A DNA stretch of 64,000 nt from Mycobacterium bourgelatii (GCF_010723575.1 NZ_BLKZ01000001.1:620001-684000), one strand, 5' to 3'; counted from the stretch's first letter, positions 40,048-49,089 are shown. The notes: generated by a model from the letters alone, not told the origin. Made by a program: numbers and translations.

Positions 40048-41160
40048 GTGAGTGTTGTCGAGAGCTATCGGAAGTTTTTGCCTGCCGATGTCGCGGTGCA
40101 ATACCTCGACCCCTCCGGTCACCCGACCCCCAGCACGGCTCGCTACCCCCGACCGGACGGTGCGCGGTTGATCGAGATGCACCGGAAGATGCTGCTGGGC
40201 CGCCGTTTTGACGAACAAGCCACCGCTTTGACCAAGCAGGGAAGATTGGCCGTCTATCCGTCGTCGCACGGGCAGGAGGCGTGCCAGATTGCGGCCGGCA
40301 TGTGCCTGCACTCGCACGACTGGATTTTTCCCACCTACCGCGACTCGATGGCGCTGGTCGCCCGTGGTGTCGATCCCGTGGAAGTCCTCGCCATGTTCGC
40401 CGGTGATTGGCACTGCTGCTACAACCCCGTCGCACACCGAGCGGCCCCGCAGTGCACTCCGTTGGCGACCCAGCTGCTGCACGCCGTCGGCCTGGCGCAC
40501 GGGCACGCCCGCAACCGCAACCAGATTGTGGTGCTGGCTCTTTGCGGCGACGGTGCCACCAGTGAGGGGGACTTCCATGAGGCCCTCAACTTCGCCGCGG
40601 TGCTCAAGGCGCCGGTCATCTTCCTGGTGCAGAACAACGGCTTTGCGATCAGCGTGCCGTTGGCGCGCCAGTCGGCGGCTCCGTCGTTGGCGCACAAGGG
40701 TGTTGGCTACGGCATAGGCAGTGAGCAGGTCGACGGCAATGATCCGGTGGCCATGCTGGCCGTCCTGGACGAGGCGCGGCGCTACGTTCTCGACGGAAAC
40801 GGGCCGGTCATCGTCGAGGCGCACACTTACCGCATCGACGGACACACCAACGCCGACGATCCGACCCGGTACCGCACCGCCGACGAAGTGCAGCGCTGGT
40901 GTGCGCGGGACCCGATCGCACGCCTCGACGCCTACCTGCGGGCCGTGGGTCTGATTGACGATGCCGACATCGCCGCCATCAAGGCCGAGGCCGAAACGCT
41001 TGCGGCGGCGGTCCGTAACGGCATGAACGCCGACCGGCCGGTCGACCCCGACGACCTCTTCCGGTTCGTGTTCGCCGAACCCACCCCGGCATTGCGCGAG
41101 CAGCACGCCCAAGCCCGTGCGGAGTTGGCCTTCGAACTAGCCCAAGTAGTGTCGCAATGA
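40048..41160 (+). CDS. bkdA: Branched-chain 2-oxoacid dehydrogenase E1 alpha subunit
   Basis: A 370-residue thiamine-diphosphate-dependent E1 alpha that decarboxylates branched-chain 2-oxo acids together with BkdB. The ThDP motif runs from CGDGATSEGDFHEALNFA (core GDGATSEGDF, about residues 167-176) to VQNNGFAIS. SSHGQEACQIAAG and IFPTYRDS are also E1 alpha hallmarks. The acyl specificity (branched-chain rather than pyruvate) is inferred from the neighbouring amino acid dehydrogenase and Lrp. GTG start with GGGAGG upstream. M. tuberculosis has a bkd operon elsewhere (Rv2497c-2495c), so this may be a paralogous copy. Confidence 0.92.
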   Translation: MSVVESYRKFLPADVAVQYLDPSGHPTPSTARYPRPDGARLIEMHRKMLLGRRFDEQATALTKQGRLAVYPSSHGQEACQIAAGMCLHSHDWIFPTYRDSMALVARGVDPVEVLAMFAGDWHCCYNPVAHRAAPQCTPLATQLLHAVGLAHGHARNRNQIVVLALCGDGATSEGDFHEALNFAAVLKAPVIFLVQNNGFAISVPLARQSAAPSLAHKGVGYGIGSEQVDGNDPVAMLAVLDEARRYVLDGNGPVIVEAHTYRIDGHTNADDPTRYRTADEVQRWCARDPIARLDAYLRAVGLIDDADIAAIKAEAETLAAAVRNGMNADRPVDPDDLFRFVFAEPTPALREQHAQARAELAFELAQVVSQ

Positions 41161-42161
41161 CCGCGCTGACCATGGCGCAGGCCCTCAACGCCGCGCTGCG
41201 CGACGCACTCAGCCAGGACGAGTCGGTGGTCGTGTTCGGTGAGGACGTCGGGAAACTTGGCGGGGTCTTCCGGGTCACCGATGGCCTGGCCGAAACATTC
41301 GGCAGTGAACGCTGTTTCGACACCCCGCTGGCCGAATCGGGCATCGTCGGCTTTGCTGTCGGCATGGCGATGGCGGGCTTTCGCCCGGTGGTGGAGCTGC
41401 AGTTCGACGCGTTCGCGTACCCGGCGTTCGAGCAGATCGCTTCGCACGTCGCGAAACTGCGCAACCGCACCCGCGGTGCGTTGTCGGTGCCGATGGTGAT
41501 CCGCATCCCGTTCGCCGGCGGTATCGGCGGAGTCGAGCACCACAGCGATTCCAGCGAGGCGTACTACGCCCACACGCCCGGGCTGAAAGTCGTTGTGCCG
41601 GCCACGGTATCGGACGCGTACGCGTTGCTCCGCGACGCCATCGACGATCCCGACCCGGTGGTGTTCCTGGAAACCAAGCGTCTCTACTTCGCCCGTGCCG
41701 ACGTCGAACTGCAACGCGGCGCACCGATCGGGCGAGCCCGGGTGGCCCGGTCGGGTAGCGATGTCACGATCGTCGCCTACGGTCCGTCGGTTGACCCGGC
41801 GCTGGATGCCGCGGATGTCGCCGCGGCGGAGGGCCGCAGCCTCGAAGTCATCGATCTGCGGTCCATCGTGCCCTTCGACGACGACACTGTCGCGGCGTCG
41901 GTGCGTAAGACCGGTCGCTGCGTCGTCGTTCAGGAAGCGCAGGGATTCGGCGGGGTGGCGGCCGAGATCGCGGCCCGTGTCCAGGAGCGCTGCTTCCACA
42001 GCCTGGCCGCGCCGGTGCTGCGGGTCAGCGGCTATGACATCCCCTATCCGCCGCCCCGACTCGAACGCGTGCACCTGCCGGACTCCGACCGCATTCTGGA
42101 TGCCGTCGACCGTATGCAGTGGGACGACCAGGTGGACACTCGCTGGGCGGTCGGCGCATGA
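41157..42161 (+). CDS. bkdB: Branched-chain 2-oxoacid dehydrogenase E1 beta subunit
   Basis: A 334-residue transketolase-like E1 beta. Typical blocks are VVFGEDVGKLGGVFRVT, CFDTPLAESGIVGFAVGMA (core DTPLAESGIVGFAVGMA), QFDAFAYPAFEQI and the His-containing GGVEHHSDSSEAYYAH region. The C-terminal domain has VIDLRSIVPFDDDT and VVVQEAQGFGGV. The ATG overlaps the bkdA stop (ATGA) and its stop overlaps bkdC, so the three subunits are made in strict coupling. Confidence 0.94.
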   Translation: MTALTMAQALNAALRDALSQDESVVVFGEDVGKLGGVFRVTDGLAETFGSERCFDTPLAESGIVGFAVGMAMAGFRPVVELQFDAFAYPAFEQIASHVAKLRNRTRGALSVPMVIRIPFAGGIGGVEHHSDSSEAYYAHTPGLKVVVPATVSDAYALLRDAIDDPDPVVFLETKRLYFARADVELQRGAPIGRARVARSGSDVTIVAYGPSVDPALDAADVAAAEGRSLEVIDLRSIVPFDDDTVAASVRKTGRCVVVQEAQGFGGVAAEIAARVQERCFHSLAAPVLRVSGYDIPYPPPRLERVHLPDSDRILDAVDRMQWDDQVDTRWAVGA

Positions 42162-43351
42162 CCGAACAGACGTTTCTGTTGCCTGACCTCGGTGAGGGCC
42201 TTACCGAAGCTCACATCGTCGAATGGAAGGTGCAGGTCGGCGACCCGGTGGTTGTCGACCAGGTGATCGTCGAGGTCGAGACCGCCAAGGCCGTCGTCGA
42301 GCTTCCGGTGCCTTTCGCAGGGACGGTGCTCGCGTTGCACGGCGACCCGGGCGCGACGTTGTCCGTCGGCGCTCCTGTCATCACCGTCACCACCGTCGAA
42401 CCGGCGGGGCCTGGGTCTAGCCCTGGGTCGGGCAATGTGCTGATCGGCTACGGGACAACCGCGCGCAGCCGGTCACGACGGCGCCAAGCCGCGGTTCGAC
42501 CCGCGGCGATCCCGGCGACGGCAACCGCGACGGCAACCGCGGTCAAGGTGATCTCGCCGGCGGTGCGAAAGTTGGCGCGCGACAACGGTGTCGACCTTGC
42601 CGAGCTCTCGGCGACGGGCCCGGGCGACGTGATCGTTCGCGCCGACGTCGAGAATGCCCGTGGCGATCAGCGCGTCCCGATCACCGGGTTGCGCAAGGTT
42701 ATCGGCGCCAAGTTGTCGATCAGCCGTCGGGAGATTCCAGACGCCACGACCTGGGTCGACGTCGACGCCACCGCGTTGCTCGATGCCAAGAGACGCATCA
42801 CAGCGGTGACGAAACAGGACGTGAGTCTGCTGGCGCTGCTGGGCCGCTTCGCGATTGCGGCCTTGCGTGAATTTCCCGAGCTCAACTCCTCGGTGGACAC
42901 CGCCCGATCGGAGATCGTCCGGTACCGACACGTCAACCTCGGGATCGCCGTGCAGACCCGGCGCGGCCTGCTGGTTCCCGTCATCAAAGAAGCCGACACC
43001 ATGGACACCGCGACGCTGTCGACCGCGCTGGCCCAGACCGTGCACGCGGCGCGCGACGGCAAACTTCCACCCGCCCAACTATCCGGGGGCACCTTCACGC
43101 TGAACAACTACGGGTTGTTCGGCGTCGACGGTTCCACGCCGATCATCAATCACCCCGAGGTGGCCATCCTGGGTGTCGGCCGCGTCGTCGACCGGCCATG
43201 GGTCGTCGACGGCGAACTCGCGGTGCGCAAGGTGACCCAAGTCTGCGTGAGCTTCGATCACCGCGTTTGCGACGGGGGCACGGCGGGTGGGTTCCTGCGA
43301 TTGTTTGCCGACCTTGTCGAGAATCCGGTCGCGGCGTTGGGGCGGTGCTAG
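42158..43351 (+). CDS. bkdC: Branched-chain 2-oxoacid dehydrogenase E2 (dihydrolipoyl acyltransferase)
   Basis: A 397-residue E2 core. The single N-terminal lipoyl domain has Lys44 in VETAKAVVE for lipoylation; an Arg/Ala/Thr-rich linker leads to the peripheral subunit-binding domain (SPAVRKLARDNGVDLAELSATGPGD, core AVRKLARDNGVDL, about residues 130-142), and the catalytic domain ends with FDHRVCDGG, with catalytic His368. I chose ATG 42158, which overlaps the bkdB stop. No E3 (lpd) gene is nearby; a shared E3 must be used. It ends 14 bp from the convergent PE gene. Confidence 0.93.
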   Translation: MTEQTFLLPDLGEGLTEAHIVEWKVQVGDPVVVDQVIVEVETAKAVVELPVPFAGTVLALHGDPGATLSVGAPVITVTTVEPAGPGSSPGSGNVLIGYGTTARSRSRRRQAAVRPAAIPATATATATAVKVISPAVRKLARDNGVDLAELSATGPGDVIVRADVENARGDQRVPITGLRKVIGAKLSISRREIPDATTWVDVDATALLDAKRRITAVTKQDVSLLALLGRFAIAALREFPELNSSVDTARSEIVRYRHVNLGIAVQTRRGLLVPVIKEADTMDTATLSTALAQTVHAARDGKLPPAQLSGGTFTLNNYGLFGVDGSTPIINHPEVAILGVGRVVDRPWVVDGELAVRKVTQVCVSFDHRVCDGGTAGGFLRLFADLVENPVAALGRC

Positions 43352-43365
43352 GCGCCCCGTACCGA

Positions 43366-44103
43366 TCAGTTGGCCGCCTCGCCCTGCGGGCCGACAACTC
43401 GCGCTGTGGGTACGGCGGCGGCCGCCGGTGTCGCCGCTCTCGCTGCCACGGCTGCCGGCAGCGGCGTCACCGGCGCCGCCGTGGCGACTTCGGCCTCGGC
43501 CGCCTGGGTCGCCGCCAGTGCTTGGATCGGCTGCGCGGCCGGCCCCGCGGGGGCTGCGGCGCCGGTAGCAGCCGTCGCCCCGGTGGCGGCAACCCGTCCC
43601 AGTGGGGCGACTGCCGTTGCCGCGGCCATACCGCCGGTCGGCGCGGCGGCCGGCGTGACCGCCTGCGCCGAAGCGGGCGCGACGGGTGTGGCGTTTGCTG
43701 CCAGTGTCGCGCCGGCCGCGGGCGCCGCCTGGGCGCCACCCGTCGGCAGCACCCCCATTGCGGCCTGCATGGGTGCGCTGACCGCCAACCCGGCTTGGGA
43801 CGCGGCTTGTACGGCGACGTTGTTCGCCGTCTCCGCCAGAGCGTATTGCTGCCCACCCATGGTCATCAGGTGCACGAACTGCGCGTGAAAGGCTTCGGCC
43901 TGGGCGCTGAGCGCCTGGTAGGCCTGGGCGTGCGCGGAGAATAGCGCCGCGATGTACGCCGAGACCTCGTCGGCGCCAGCTGGCAGCGCGGCAGAGGTCG
44001 GTACCGCCGCGGTCAGGTTGGCGTCGCTCAACGCCGACGCGATCCGCGCCAGATCCGATGCCGCAGCGGCAACGTATTCCGGTTGCGCGTGAACATAAGA
44101 CAT
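43366..44103 (-). CDS. PE family protein with Ala-rich C-terminal region
   Basis: A 245-residue PE protein. Residues 1-95 form the PE domain, with Pro8-Glu9 and the type VII secretion motif YxxxE (Tyr87 to Glu91). The remaining 150 residues are very rich in Ala, Pro, Thr and Val without PGRS repeats, and probably disordered. No PPE partner follows, unlike classic PE/PPE pairs. It lies between bkdC and the efflux pump gene on the minus strand. Export through an ESX system is likely from the motif; function unknown. Confidence 0.92.
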   Translation of the reverse strand: MSYVHAQPEYVAAAASDLARIASALSDANLTAAVPTSAALPAGADEVSAYIAALFSAHAQAYQALSAQAEAFHAQFVHLMTMGGQQYALAETANNVAVQAASQAGLAVSAPMQAAMGVLPTGGAQAAPAAGATLAANATPVAPASAQAVTPAAAPTGGMAAATAVAPLGRVAATGATAATGAAAPAGPAAQPIQALAATQAAEAEVATAAPVTPLPAAVAARAATPAAAAVPTARVVGPQGEAAN

Positions 44104-44225
44104 CTTGGCCCCTAGCTAAGGATGTCTGGCTTCCGCCGGTCCCCCACTGACGGAATCCTCCCCAGCGGATATTAGCTTGCCGCCGGGTAAGCGCGAGGCG
44201 TTTTTGCCGATGCTTCGTATTCGGG

Positions 44226-45839
44226 CTACCGGAAGGGCGCGATGAGGTTTCGGACCGGTCGTAGTTGGCGCCCGTCTCGTCCTGGTCCCCAAGCTCCGAT
44301 CAACACCGCCGCCACGCCCGCCAGCAGCGCTATCGCGGTCGTGGAGGAGTGCATCGCGGTCAGGAATGCCGTCTTGCTCAGATCCGCGAGTTGCTGTCCC
44401 TCTGGCCCCAGCTTGCCGGCGATCTCGACCGCCTTCGCCAGCGAGTCTGTCGCGGGGCCGCGGACGGCCGCAGGATACTGCGCCAGTTGGGGCGCTAGTT
44501 CCTGCGTGTAGCGCCCGGCCAGTATCGATCCGGCTACGGCGATGCCCACCGCACCCCCCATTTCGCGCGCGGTGTCGTTGACCGCGGAGGCCACGCCCTG
44601 CTTTTCGTCCGGAACCGCGCCCATGATCGCCGCAGTGGGGGGCGCGGTGCATAGCCCGATGCCCGTGGCCAGGATCAAGCACGGCCAGGCGAACTCGAGA
44701 TAGCTGGAGTGCTGCCCGAGACCCTGCATGCACCAGAAACCCACCGCCATGGTCGCGGTGCCCAGGAACAGTACGAGGCGCAATCCGAGCCGGGGTACGT
44801 ACCACGGCGACAACGCCGAAAGAATGCCCAGCGGCACCATGAACGGGCCTAGCGCGACGGCGGTCATCAACGGCGAGTAACCCATGATCTGCTGGACGTA
44901 CTGCATGGCGAGGAAGAAGAACCCGAACGTGCCGCCGAACATCAGCACGATCGTCGCCACCCCGGTGGTGAAGGCGGGGTCACCGAACAAGCGCACATCC
45001 AACAGCGGCTTTGGCCGCCGCAGCTGCACGACGATGAAGACCGCCGTGATCACCGCACCGGCGACGATTCCGCCCCAAACGAGTGAGTTGCTCCAGCCTC
45101 GGTGGGGTGCTTCGAGGATGGCGTAGACCGAAATCGCCACCGCGGTGCCAATCAGCACCGCACCCGGCCAGTCGACCGGCGGGGCATCGTAATCACGCGA
45201 GGGCGCAACGGTGCAGGCCAGAGCGAAAACAATCAGCGCAAAGGCGGCCAGGGACCAGAAAATCGACTGCCAATTCCAGAAGTGCAGCATTGCCCCGGAA
45301 CCCAGCATGCCCAAGACACCGCCGGAACCGGACACCGCCGCCCAGATGCCGACGGCCTTGGTGCGCTGCTCTTTCGGATAGGCCACGGTCAGCAGGGACA
45401 GCGTCGCCGGCATCACAAATGCGGCGCCTACCCCGGCTGCGGCCCGGCCGGCGATGATGTGCATCGGGTCGTGGAGTATCGCAGGGGCGATCGAACCAAG
45501 CGCGAAGATCAGCAGGCCGGCCAGTAGCGCGCCTTTTCGGCCGTATCGATCACCGATTGCACCGGCCGGCAACAACAGACACGCCAGCGCCAGGGTGTAT
45601 CCGTCGACCATCCAGGTCAGTTGCGTCTGGGTGGCCCCGGTTGCCAGCGCCAGATCACCCAACGCGGTGTTCAACGCCGTCATCGATGCGACGACGAGGC
45701 CGACACCCGCGCACGCCACTGCGAGGGTCCAGGTTCTGGCTCGAGAAGCGACGCCGGCAGAACCGCCTGGAATACCGCTGTCTACCGGTCCGTCTGCTGG
45801 CTCAGTACGCTGGTCAAGCCGATCAAGGGTATGGACCAT
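44226..45839 (-). CDS. MFS drug-efflux transporter (DHA2/EmrB type)
   Basis: A 537-residue major facilitator protein with about 14 hydrophobic helices. Family motifs are LTWMVDGYTLALACLLLPAG (core TWMVDGYTLALA) and the loop motif A variant DRYGRKGALLAG, plus motif C-like GAAFVMPATLSLL. Such pumps export drugs and dyes using the proton gradient. GGGAGGAGG precedes the ATG at 45839. It is divergent from a TetR gene, and two strong palindromes lie in the gap, so it is probably induced by its substrate. The last 30 residues are cytoplasmic. Confidence 0.93.
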   Translation of the reverse strand: MVHTLDRLDQRTEPADGPVDSGIPGGSAGVASRARTWTLAVACAGVGLVVASMTALNTALGDLALATGATQTQLTWMVDGYTLALACLLLPAGAIGDRYGRKGALLAGLLIFALGSIAPAILHDPMHIIAGRAAAGVGAAFVMPATLSLLTVAYPKEQRTKAVGIWAAVSGSGGVLGMLGSGAMLHFWNWQSIFWSLAAFALIVFALACTVAPSRDYDAPPVDWPGAVLIGTAVAISVYAILEAPHRGWSNSLVWGGIVAGAVITAVFIVVQLRRPKPLLDVRLFGDPAFTTGVATIVLMFGGTFGFFFLAMQYVQQIMGYSPLMTAVALGPFMVPLGILSALSPWYVPRLGLRLVLFLGTATMAVGFWCMQGLGQHSSYLEFAWPCLILATGIGLCTAPPTAAIMGAVPDEKQGVASAVNDTAREMGGAVGIAVAGSILAGRYTQELAPQLAQYPAAVRGPATDSLAKAVEIAGKLGPEGQQLADLSKTAFLTAMHSSTTAIALLAGVAAVLIGAWGPGRDGRQLRPVRNLIAPFR

Positions 45840-45875
45840 GGGTGGTACGCCTCCTCCCCGGGGCGGACTAATTTC

Positions 45876-45910
45876 CGAGACTAATAGTCTCGTAGGTAGA
45901 CCAGTAGTCT
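45876..45910. promoter_or_regulatory. Two in-phase palindromic operators between MFS pump and TetR gene
   Basis: CGAGACTAATAGTCTCG (45876-45892) is a perfect palindrome with 7-bp arms. A second site, AGACCAGTAGTCT (45898-45910), matches AGACTAATAGTCT (45878-45890) at 11 of 13 positions. The sites start 20 bp apart, two helical turns, so two repressor dimers could bind on one face. Confidence 0.8.
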
Positions 45911-45937
45911 GGTTCCCAAACAGGGAGGTGCGTCACA

Positions 45938-46591
45938 ATCAGCGAGGGGAACAACGTCGATCCCCGCCCGGCGCGGTCCAGGGCGCGTTTGCTGGAAGCC
46001 GCCGCAACACTGCTCACCACCGGGGGGCCGAGCGCGGTGACCGTCGACGCGGTCACGCGGGCAGCCAACGTCGCACGGGCCACTCTGTATCGCCACTTTC
46101 CGAGCGGCAACGACCTGCTCGCCGCGACGTTCAACAGCCTGATCCCGCCGGCGCCGATGCCACCGGACGAAGGTTCGCTGCGGGATCGGCTGCTCGCCGT
46201 AGTCCTGGCTCAGGGCAAATTCATCGCCGAAGCACCCGCCGTGATGACGGCCATGTCGTGGTTGGCGTTGGGTCCCGATCTTGCGGCGATGCCAGAGCCC
46301 GAGAACACCCGCGGCGACAGCGCGATCAATACGCTGCGCGAGCGCATCGCCCAGCAGTATGCGGCGCCGTTCGATGCGATATTCGACAGCCCAGCCGCTG
46401 CGGAGCTAGGGCTTAAGACGGCAGACGTGGACCGCTCACGGGCGATCGCCCTGCTGATCGGCCCGCTGGTACTGGGTCGGCTGTCCACATTGCCGAATTT
46501 CGACTATCGCGAATGTGCGCGGGCTGCCGTGGACGGCTTCCTCTATGTGCAGGGGATCAGCGCGGCGAGTAGCGGATCGGCGACTGCCTGA
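45938..46591 (+). CDS. TetR-family regulator of the MFS pump, start codon atypical
   Basis: A TetR repressor of about 217 residues. The HTH VTVDAVTRAANVARATLYRHF (core NVARATLYRHFPSG) lies near residues 34-60, and the C-terminal half is helical. The frame has no ATG or GTG before the helix-turn-helix and is closed by a stop at 45905. The strong ribosome site AGGGAGG (45922-45928) points to an ATC codon at 45938, which would give the natural-looking N-terminus xSEGNNVDPRPARSR. The only standard alternative is TTG 45989, which would remove the basic arm (200 residues). ATC may be a real rare start, a base change from ATG, or a sequence error. It is divergent from the pump. Confidence 0.82.
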   Translation: MSEGNNVDPRPARSRARLLEAAATLLTTGGPSAVTVDAVTRAANVARATLYRHFPSGNDLLAATFNSLIPPAPMPPDEGSLRDRLLAVVLAQGKFIAEAPAVMTAMSWLALGPDLAAMPEPENTRGDSAINTLRERIAQQYAAPFDAIFDSPAAAELGLKTADVDRSRAIALLIGPLVLGRLSTLPNFDYRECARAAVDGFLYVQGISAASSGSATA

Positions 46592-46886
46592 ATTCGCCAG
46601 CCTGGATGTAACTAAGTCGAATGATATTGCGGCAGTGTGCAACTCAACGCAAAGTCCGTCCCGCGCTGGGTCCGGTGCCAGCACAAGCTTCCGCTCGGTT
46701 TCCTCTCGCCCGTCGACGCCGGCACCGGGAATCAACCGGCCGTTAATGCCCAGATCGGGTCGTTGGGGCGGATGCTTAGTCGCCCGGACGGTCGACGTAG
46801 CGGACGCGGTAGGGGATAGCCTGCGTTCCCGGCGCTGCGCTCTTCTGACGGCTGCTATTTCGCAATCTCCCCAGACAGCACCTTGC
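46592..46886. other. Gap between convergent TetR and P450 genes
   Basis: 295 bp between two converging genes. Short frames on both strands lack ribosome sites or conserved features. No clear terminator hairpin, RNA gene or promoter was seen here. Confidence 0.5.
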
Positions 46887-48137
46887 CTAACGCAGCGAAT
46901 ACCGGATCGGTAAGTGCTTGAGCCCACCCACAAAAGTTGTGGACACGAGTTCGGGCTTTCCGCTCAATTCGATGGATTTAAGCCTTGGTAGGAGTTCGGT
47001 GAAGAAGCTGCTGATCTCCATACGGGCCAGTGCCGCGCCCAGACAGAAGTGGATCCCATAGCCGAACCCCAGGTGTTTGTTGGGGTTTCGACCGACATCG
47101 AAGCGGAACGGATCGTCGAAGACCTCTTCGTCACGGTTGGCGGAGACATAGGACAAATAAACGGACTCGCCTTTGGCGATGGGCACTCCGCGCACCGTGG
47201 TGTCTTCGGCGGCGGTGCGCATGAATTCCTTCACCGGCGTGACCCAGCGGACCATCTCCTCAGTGGCCAGCGGCATCAGGTCGAGGTTGTTGGTGAGCCG
47301 TTCGAGCTGGTCTGGATTCTCAATCAGTGCCTGCAACCCGCCGGCAATCGTCGCGCTGGTGGTGTCGTGTCCGGCGGTGGCGATGATGACGTAGTAGGAG
47401 GCGGTGTCGAGATCGGACAGCGGTTCGCCGTTGACGCGTGCGTTGGCGATCGCAGAAGCCAGGTCGTCGGTCGGATTGGCTCGACGGGCCGCCGTGAGGT
47501 CGTTGAAGTAGGCGAGGAATTCCAGCAGAACGTTCAGTTGTTCTTCCGGCGTGGTGCCGCGCCGAAACTCGGTGTCGTCACCGCCGAACAATTCGTGGGT
47601 CAGGCGCAGCATCAGCGGGAAGTCCGATTCGGGCAGGCCCAGCAAGGACAGGATGACGTAGAGCGGGTAGTTCTGGGCGACCTCGGTGACGAAGTCGCAT
47701 TCCGGCCCGACCGACAACAGCTTGTCGACGTGGATTTTGGCCAACTCGTCGATGCGGACCTTCAGCGCCCGCATGGCTTTGGGCCGAAACCAGTCCGCCC
47801 CGATCGCCCGAACCTCCCGGTGATGGGGGTCGTCCATGTGGACCAGCGTGCGCAGCCCCATTCCGGCGTCCAAGAGCGACTGCGACAGGTCGTCGGCCTC
47901 GGCGGTCGCCAGCAGCGGGCGCGGGGCACTGAGGAACAGATTGTTGGCGCGCTCGATCTCCATCACGTCGGCGTGCTTGGTGATCGCCCAGAACGGGCGG
48001 AACGGGGGACGGTCGACCCACGACACCGGCGCGTGGGCGCGTAGGTGTGTCATCGCTGCGTGTAGCCGCGCCTCATCGGCATAGGAGGTCGGGTCGGCGA
48101 AAATTTCGGCTGCTGCATCGACGATCCGGGCGCTCAC
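46887..48137 (-). CDS. Cytochrome P450
   Basis: A 416-residue soluble bacterial P450. The I-helix oxygen-activation motif is TAGHDTTSA, the K-helix ExxR is in TEEMVRW, and the haem loop is FGYGIHFCLGAA with the Fe ligand at Cys365. The region GMGLRTLVHMDDPHHREVR is the usual C-helix start. The GTG at 48137 is preceded by GAGGAGGAG, which rules out the much longer open frame. It needs a ferredoxin and reductase; the reductase at 7060-8235 is one possible partner but is far away. The substrate cannot be deduced. M. tuberculosis lacks a P450 at this position. Confidence 0.93.
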   Translation of the reverse strand: MSARIVDAAAEIFADPTSYADEARLHAAMTHLRAHAPVSWVDRPPFRPFWAITKHADVMEIERANNLFLSAPRPLLATAEADDLSQSLLDAGMGLRTLVHMDDPHHREVRAIGADWFRPKAMRALKVRIDELAKIHVDKLLSVGPECDFVTEVAQNYPLYVILSLLGLPESDFPLMLRLTHELFGGDDTEFRRGTTPEEQLNVLLEFLAYFNDLTAARRANPTDDLASAIANARVNGEPLSDLDTASYYVIIATAGHDTTSATIAGGLQALIENPDQLERLTNNLDLMPLATEEMVRWVTPVKEFMRTAAEDTTVRGVPIAKGESVYLSYVSANRDEEVFDDPFRFDVGRNPNKHLGFGYGIHFCLGAALARMEISSFFTELLPRLKSIELSGKPELVSTTFVGGLKHLPIRYSLR

Positions 48138-48244
48138 TCTGCGCTCCTCCTCGGGCTTGTCTTGGGGTCTTCTTCCATACTGCGCATCCGGCGATGGAGA
48201 GTCGATGACGGGTCGATGGCGATGCGATGGGTAGGCGCTGAGAA

Positions 48245-48631
48245 TCAGTCGCCGGTACGGTCCTTGATCCGTTGCCTGACGGCTTCCTTGCCGGCGCCCA
48301 GTGTCGTCAAGCCCCGGCGGGTTGCACTCCACCTGAATTCGTTGTTGACGATCCAGCGCACGTACACCAGTTCGGAATGCTCCAGCAGCTGAATGGCTTC
48401 CAAAATGGGCTCCCGCACCGGTCGCGCAGGCTTTATCAGGCCGGGCCTTTCCGGATAGCCGCGGAACATCCAACTGGTGAAGTCGGACAATCCGAGCTCC
48501 GGCACCCGTCTGGCCATGGCCGGGTCGAAGGCGGACATCAGCTCGGCGGCAAGCTCGGCCGGCGGCGCGGCGTTTATCCAGTCGATCATCGGCTGCGCGG
48601 GGTCGGGTTCCCCCGGATTCGGCCCAATCAC
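48245..48631 (-). CDS. Hypothetical protein
   Basis: A 128-residue protein that I do not recognise. It is mostly helical by composition, with an N-terminal Pro-rich stretch, an acidic middle and a basic ending; no membrane segment, signal peptide or metal motif is visible. The GTG at 48631 is the longest start; an ATG at 48589 would give 114 residues, and neither has a good ribosome site. It is upstream of the P450 on the same strand, 107 bp away, and divergent from the S10 promoter. Codon usage looks coding. Confidence 0.6.
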   Translation of the reverse strand: MIGPNPGEPDPAQPMIDWINAAPPAELAAELMSAFDPAMARRVPELGLSDFTSWMFRGYPERPGLIKPARPVREPILEAIQLLEHSELVYVRWIVNNEFRWSATRRGLTTLGAGKEAVRQRIKDRTGD

Positions 48632-48776
48632 GGGAGGAGCGTAACCGCGGCTACGGGCGCCCGCTCAGGATGGTCTATTAGCGCAGCTCGTGTGGGGTTT
48701 GGTGTGGGACTTAAGTTAGGTTTAGGTCGACGTTTCCGCCCGCCGGCCAGGAGCGGCGGCACCGACCACTCGGGAT

Positions 48777-48805
48777 TTGGCCTAGGCGCTGATCTGGGGC
48801 ATACT
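48777..48805 (+). promoter_or_regulatory. Candidate SigA promoter of the S10 operon
   Basis: TTGGCC (48777-48782) and CATACT (48800-48805) are separated by 17 bp. Transcription would start near 48812, leaving a leader of about 278 nt before rpsJ. This is the best promoter in the 458-bp gap. Confidence 0.6.
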
Positions 48806-49089
48806 GTTCAGGTTGCCCTGCGCCAGGTTGCTCCTGGACGGGCATACGACCAGCGCCCACCAGGGGCGCGTCCGGTCCCATCCTTGGAGCGCGACAATTT
48901 CGGTCGCCTACAAGGCTGCGTGCGGGTGACACACCCGAGCGCGGGGGAGCGGGTGGACCACGACAGGTAAACAGCGGCGCAGTATCCGGCGCGACGCTCG
49001 GCCGGCCCGTTAATCGGGCGGGCGATGCGTGCCGGGGGGCACCAGGTCCGGTTACGGACTTCAAGTGTGGGAGATGAGGTAGGAGAAGC
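48806..49089 (+). other. Long untranslated leader of the S10 operon
   Basis: No gene is seen here. Two small hairpins are visible: GCGAC/GTCGC at 48891-48907 and GGCCCG/CGGGC at 49004-49019. Long S10 leaders in other bacteria mediate feedback by L4, but no known leader fold was recognised. AGGAGAAG at 49081-49088 is the rpsJ ribosome site. Confidence 0.5.

Noticed and set aside
46887..48473. 528-codon version of the P450
   Set aside because: The first 112 residues have no P450 character and the GTG at 48137 has an ideal ribosome site.
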